DNA of 9,228 nt from Lachnospiraceae bacterium (GTDB lineage: Bacteria; Bacillota_A; Clostridia; Lachnospirales; Lachnospiraceae). The notes under the pieces are model-generated. The model did no database searches, was not told the DNA's origin, and saw only the letters and a list, made by a program, of their open reading frames with translations. A program made the translations under genes and the position numbers. Where the stretch lies: the NCBI GenBank assembly GCA_018365895.1, contig JAGZJD010000080.1:1-9228 (forward strand). Reading direction: 5' to 3'. Below, in pieces: positions 5,921 to 9,228 of the stretch (position 1 is the stretch's first letter; every line of letters begins with the position of its first letter).

Positions 5921-8204
5921 AATAAGCACAGGTTTAAAAAATCTGATAGGTCGTGAATTAATCACCAATGAATTTATAGCCATTTTTGAGTTGGTGAAAA
6001 ATTCTTATGATGCAGGTGCCAAAAAAGTTATCATAAAATTTGAAAATATATATGCGGAGAATAGCCGAATACTTATATCTGATGATGGTCATGGCATGAA
6101 TAGTACTGATATTCAAGAAAAATGGCTTTTTGTTGCATATTCAGAAAAAACAGAAGGTAAACGAGCAGGAACATATAGAGATAATTTTTCGGAACGAGTC
6201 TACGCAGGTGCAAAAGGTGTAGGACGTTTTTCTTGCGATCGTTTAGGAGAAAAACTAAAATTATTTTCTCAAAAAAAAGGGGAATCTACAGTAAATTACA
6301 TTGACATTAACTGGTCACAATTTGAAATTGATTCTAAAGAAGAATTTATACATGTACCAGTTAAGCATGGAACATGTTTAAAACTTCCTAGCGGCTTTTC
6401 TTATGGTACAACAATTGAAATATCTAATTTGAGAAGCAATTGGGATCGTGAAGCATTGCTGGAATTAAAAAAATCATTATCCAAAATGGTTAATCCAGAT
6501 GCTGAGTTGAGCAAGGATGATCAATTTAATATATATATTGAGTGCGAAGAAGAACTAGAAAATGACGAAATTGAGAGAAAAAGACTGGAGCAACTAGAAG
6601 AAAAAATAGCAGCAAGTGGACAGAAAATTGTTAATGGTATTATTACAAATTATGTGTTCGAAACATTGAATATTAAAACAACCCAAATTATAGTGGAAAT
6701 TTCCGAGGATGGAGAGACAATAACATCTGCGATGTATGACAGAGGAATATTTTTGTTTGAACTTGAACAAAAAAATCCTTTTGCTACTTTGACAAATGTA
6801 AAGATAAGATTGTTTCAACTTAATCGCTCCGCAAAAATTAATTTTAGAAAGATTATGGGTATACCGCCCGTACAGTACGGATCTATTTTTATCTATAAAA
6901 ATGGCTTTAGAATTATGCCTTATGGGGAACCAGGTGAGGATGTATTTGGTATAGACAAAAGAAAAGGACAAGGATGGGCACGAAATCTTGGTACACGAGA
7001 TTTGATGGGGCGGATTGAAATATACGGTAGTAGCGATTACTTAAGAGAAACTACAAGTCGAGATGGTGGATTTATAAAAACTTCAACATATTATGAACTT
7101 GTAGATTTTTTTATCCAGTATGCATTACGCCCATTAGAAAAGTATGTTGTAGGTCTTATTAACTGGGGAGATCCAGTTAAAGGTAGTGGAAAAGAAATAG
7201 GGCCTGAAGAAATAAGAAATGATATTTTAAATTATATAACGGACTATGAAAAGTCTAAATCTTTAATTTCTGTTAATTGTAATCCAGAATTATTTGCGTT
7301 GGTTGACGAAAAAAAAGAGAAGGCTCAAAATAAGGATATTCAAGAGTTAAAGCAAATCGCACAAAAAATGAATAGTGATGATTTGCAGGAACTTGCACAA
7401 AAAATTGAGAAACATGATAGAAAAATACAGAAAGAAAGGGCAAATATTGAAAGGAAAGTTGAAGAAGTTTCAACAAAATTGTCACAAACAGAGCGGGAAT
7501 TAGAAACAACACATCGGCAAACGCTCTTTTTAAGAAATTTAGCAAATCCAAAATATGAAAATGCCGTAGAATCTTTACACATGATTAATACATATGCAAA
7601 AAGTATTAAATCAAACTTAGACAAAGTAATAAAAGTGATGAGACAATGGGAAGGTACTCCTGAGTACAATAAAATAATTAAGAAGCTCTTTGAGATAATG
7701 AAAGCAACGCAGAAGATTAGTAGTACATATAATATTGTTTGTCATGCTGATTATGATATAAAGCAGGGAAAAATTAACGATGACATCGTAGATTTCTTGC
7801 ATGAGTATATTGAAGATACTTTGTTCCCAAGAACGGGAGAACTTCTTAATGTTGAAATAAAGAGTGATAATAAAAAACACATGTTAAATTTCAATCCAAT
7901 GGAGTTTGGCATACTGCTAGAGAATATAATTTACAATTCTTTAAAGGCAAGGGCTCACAATATAATTATTAATGTATATAGTATAAATGATGAAACAGGT
8001 ATAGATTTCTTAGACGATGGAGTTGGTTTGAGTGCTAATATTTCGCATCCGGAAAAAATTTTTGAATTAGGATATACAACGACTAATGGTTCGGGTGTTG
8101 GATTAGCACATGTCAAAAAAATTGTCGAGGATATGGGGGGAACTGTTTCAGTTGATACTAAAGTAGAAAATGGATTTAAAATTGAGATGAGGATAAAACA
8201 ATGA
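5904..8204 (+). CDS. MORC-like GHKL ATPase fused to a histidine-kinase-like GHKL domain
   Basis: This 766-aa protein has two separate Bergerat-fold ATP sites. The N-terminal MORC/Hsp90-like site shows the N-box ELVKNSYDA (29-37; E29, N33), G1 SDDGHGM (59-65) and G2 GAKGVGRF (102-109). An S5-like region follows, with a conserved-type lysine in YKNGFRI (331-337) and a long loop with GQGWARNLGTRDLMGRIEI (355-373). Charged coiled coil spans about 465-545. A helical, DHp-like stretch contains SLHMINTYA (H559 is the best phospho-acceptor candidate; H537 is another). The C-terminal kinase-like site has ENIIYNSLKA (673-682), DDGVGL (704-709), IFELGYTTT (719-727) and GSGVGL (729-734). MORC-like GHKL proteins are known partners in bacterial restriction-modification loci. 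The gene overlaps the methylase by 17 nt (AGGAG at 5894-5898) and the receiver gene by 4 nt. I infer a DNA-state sensor that signals to the receiver protein by phosphotransfer. Confidence 0.85.
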   Translation: MDWNFKISTGLKNLIGRELITNEFIAIFELVKNSYDAGAKKVIIKFENIYAENSRILISDDGHGMNSTDIQEKWLFVAYSEKTEGKRAGTYRDNFSERVYAGAKGVGRFSCDRLGEKLKLFSQKKGESTVNYIDINWSQFEIDSKEEFIHVPVKHGTCLKLPSGFSYGTTIEISNLRSNWDREALLELKKSLSKMVNPDAELSKDDQFNIYIECEEELENDEIERKRLEQLEEKIAASGQKIVNGIITNYVFETLNIKTTQIIVEISEDGETITSAMYDRGIFLFELEQKNPFATLTNVKIRLFQLNRSAKINFRKIMGIPPVQYGSIFIYKNGFRIMPYGEPGEDVFGIDKRKGQGWARNLGTRDLMGRIEIYGSSDYLRETTSRDGGFIKTSTYYELVDFFIQYALRPLEKYVVGLINWGDPVKGSGKEIGPEEIRNDILNYITDYEKSKSLISVNCNPELFALVDEKKEKAQNKDIQELKQIAQKMNSDDLQELAQKIEKHDRKIQKERANIERKVEEVSTKLSQTERELETTHRQTLFLRNLANPKYENAVESLHMINTYAKSIKSNLDKVIKVMRQWEGTPEYNKIIKKLFEIMKATQKISSTYNIVCHADYDIKQGKINDDIVDFLHEYIEDTLFPRTGELLNVEIKSDNKKHMLNFNPMEFGILLENIIYNSLKARAHNIIINVYSINDETGIDFLDDGVGLSANISHPEKIFELGYTTTNGSGVGLAHVKKIVEDMGGTVSVDTKVENGFKIEMRIKQ

Positions 8205-9118
8205 GTATGAAGTTTAGCATTTTGTGGTTTGAAGATAATGAAGAATGGTATGAAATAACTAAAGAAAATATAGAGGAATACCTAGAAGAAAAGAACTTTG
8301 TGGCAGAATTTAAGCGATATGAAAATGCTGATAAAATTAAAGAGGTTTCAGCTATTTCTACATATGACTTGATACTGGTAGATTTAAAATTGGAACATAA
8401 TACAAAAGGAACAAATGCTATCCAGGCTATTCGAGAAAAGGATGTTTTGTCGGATGCATTATTTTATTCTTCTGATGGTGTGGATAAGATAAAAAGTGAA
8501 ATGGGAGCAGATATTTTTGAAGGGGTATATTTTTCATCCAGAGACGATTTGCCTTTTGAAAATAAAGTAAAGAAGTTAATAGACAAAGCAGTCAGAAGAA
8601 TGGAAGATATTATTTCTACTAGGGGAATTTTAGTGGATAGCTTAAGTGAATTCGATGAGAAATTGAGAAGTATTATTTATAAATTTTGTTCATCTTATAG
8701 TGACACAGACAAGGGAAAAGAATTGGATAAATATGCATATGATTTGATAGTTGACCAAATGGAGCACAGTAAGAAAAAGTGTGATGAAATGAAGGAAAAC
8801 CATTTTTTGGTAGATGCCTTAGAAAATACATTTTTGATTGATTCCGCAAAACTGGCTCGAATTGTACAGCATATTTTTAATAAACATTATCCGCAACACA
8901 ATTATCGAAAGAATTTTTACGATACATATCTACATAAAATAATAAATGAAAGAAATAATTTAGCCCATGCAAAGAAAGAAGTAGATGGGACAGGTCTGTT
9001 TTATTTTGAAAAAGGAGAGACTAGGATAGTATATGATTCCTCAAAGTGTTCCGAAATACGTTCGAATCTTAATTTCTTTGATGATGAAATTGAAAAGATG
9101 ATAGAATTGATAATTTAA
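8201..9118 (+). CDS. Response-regulator receiver protein with a C-terminal HEPN-like domain
   Basis: This 305-aa protein begins with a receiver domain (about 4-125): acidic pair E11-D12 in LWFEDN, phospho-acceptor D61 in LILVDLKLE, and S90/S91 at the end of the fourth strand (ALFYSS). The usual lysine after the fifth strand is not clear; the segment reads GVYFSSR, with R114 nearby. The C-terminal half (about 145-300) is helical and contains ERNNLAHAKKE, in which R251-x4-H256 matches the catalytic R-x4-6-H signature of HEPN ribonucleases. It is not a DNA-binding output domain, which argues against an ordinary transcription regulator. The ATG at 8201 overlaps the upstream TGA (ATGA), with GAGG about 8 nt before it; an ATG at 8207 is also possible. 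I infer that phosphorylation by the upstream MORC-kinase switches the HEPN domain, which would cleave RNA and stop growth during infection. The HEPN call rests on one motif and helical context. Confidence 0.8.
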   Translation: MSMKFSILWFEDNEEWYEITKENIEEYLEEKNFVAEFKRYENADKIKEVSAISTYDLILVDLKLEHNTKGTNAIQAIREKDVLSDALFYSSDGVDKIKSEMGADIFEGVYFSSRDDLPFENKVKKLIDKAVRRMEDIISTRGILVDSLSEFDEKLRSIIYKFCSSYSDTDKGKELDKYAYDLIVDQMEHSKKKCDEMKENHFLVDALENTFLIDSAKLARIVQHIFNKHYPQHNYRKNFYDTYLHKIINERNNLAHAKKEVDGTGLFYFEKGETRIVYDSSKCSEIRSNLNFFDDEIEKMIELII

Positions 9119-9228
9119 CTATAAATGATCAAATTTGAAAAATTGCACAAAACTACACTGCGAATTTCATAAATGAATCAAAATCATTACTTTCCTTTGC
9201 GCATTGAAAAAGATAACGATACTTTTCC

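Noticed and set aside
8201..9118. Reading the receiver protein as an ordinary transcriptional response regulator
   Set aside because: The C-terminal half shows no helix-turn-helix pattern and instead carries the R-x4-H motif.
9119..9172. 10-bp palindrome TCAAATTTGA (9129-9138) after the operon, considered as a terminator or operator
   Set aside because: It is AT-rich with no loop or T run, so it is not a terminator. A palindrome of this size is expected by chance in such AT-rich DNA.
9173..9228. Possible start of a further gene (MNQNHYFPLRIEKDND...) open to the window end
   Set aside because: Only 18 codons are visible and there is no ribosome-binding site. A minus-strand frame over the same bases is equally open, so nothing can be called.
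1..9228. tRNA or rRNA genes, CRISPR arrays, replication origins
   Set aside because: I saw no cloverleaf-like sequence, no regularly spaced direct repeats and no rRNA-like segments on either strand.

Overview
The window looks like an accessory island of an anaerobic, low-GC Gram-positive gut bacterium, most likely Lachnospiraceae or another Clostridia. This rests on the AGGAGG-type ribosome sites, the AT-rich coding sequence, and the style of the large serine recombinase and of the transposase remnant. No marker gene fixes the genus.

Left edge (1-261): the last codons of an amino-acid ABC transporter ATPase and a strong intrinsic terminator. This is probably the chromosomal flank.

Decayed region (about 306-2703): a transposase remnant with a premature stop is cut off after about 75 codons. 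Its cut end runs directly into a long coiled-coil, tail-anchored protein whose native start seems lost. Next comes a CbxX/SpoVK-type AAA+ ATPase gene split by one in-frame TAA between Walker A and Walker B. The coiled-coil protein carries four 22-residue repeats and a 33-residue repeat, both multiples of 11.

Recombinase (2730-4235): a GC-richer large serine recombinase. It keeps the presumed catalytic serine but lacks the short beta-strand and arginine that normally precede it, so it is probably inactive.

Main system (4252-9118): a good sigma-A-type promoter precedes four AT-rich genes that overlap each other (20, 17 and 4 nt). They encode an unrecognised 116-aa protein, a complete C5-cytosine DNA methyltransferase, a 766-aa protein with two GHKL ATPase modules (MORC-like at the N-terminus, histidine-kinase-like at the C-terminus), and a receiver-domain protein whose C-terminus carries an R-x4-H motif typical of HEPN ribonucleases. 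No restriction endonuclease is present. The simplest reading is a two-component-style anti-phage system. The methylase would mark self DNA, the MORC-kinase would sense invading or unmodified DNA, and the receiver-HEPN protein would be the phospho-controlled RNase effector. The domain calls are fairly firm; the working model is inference.
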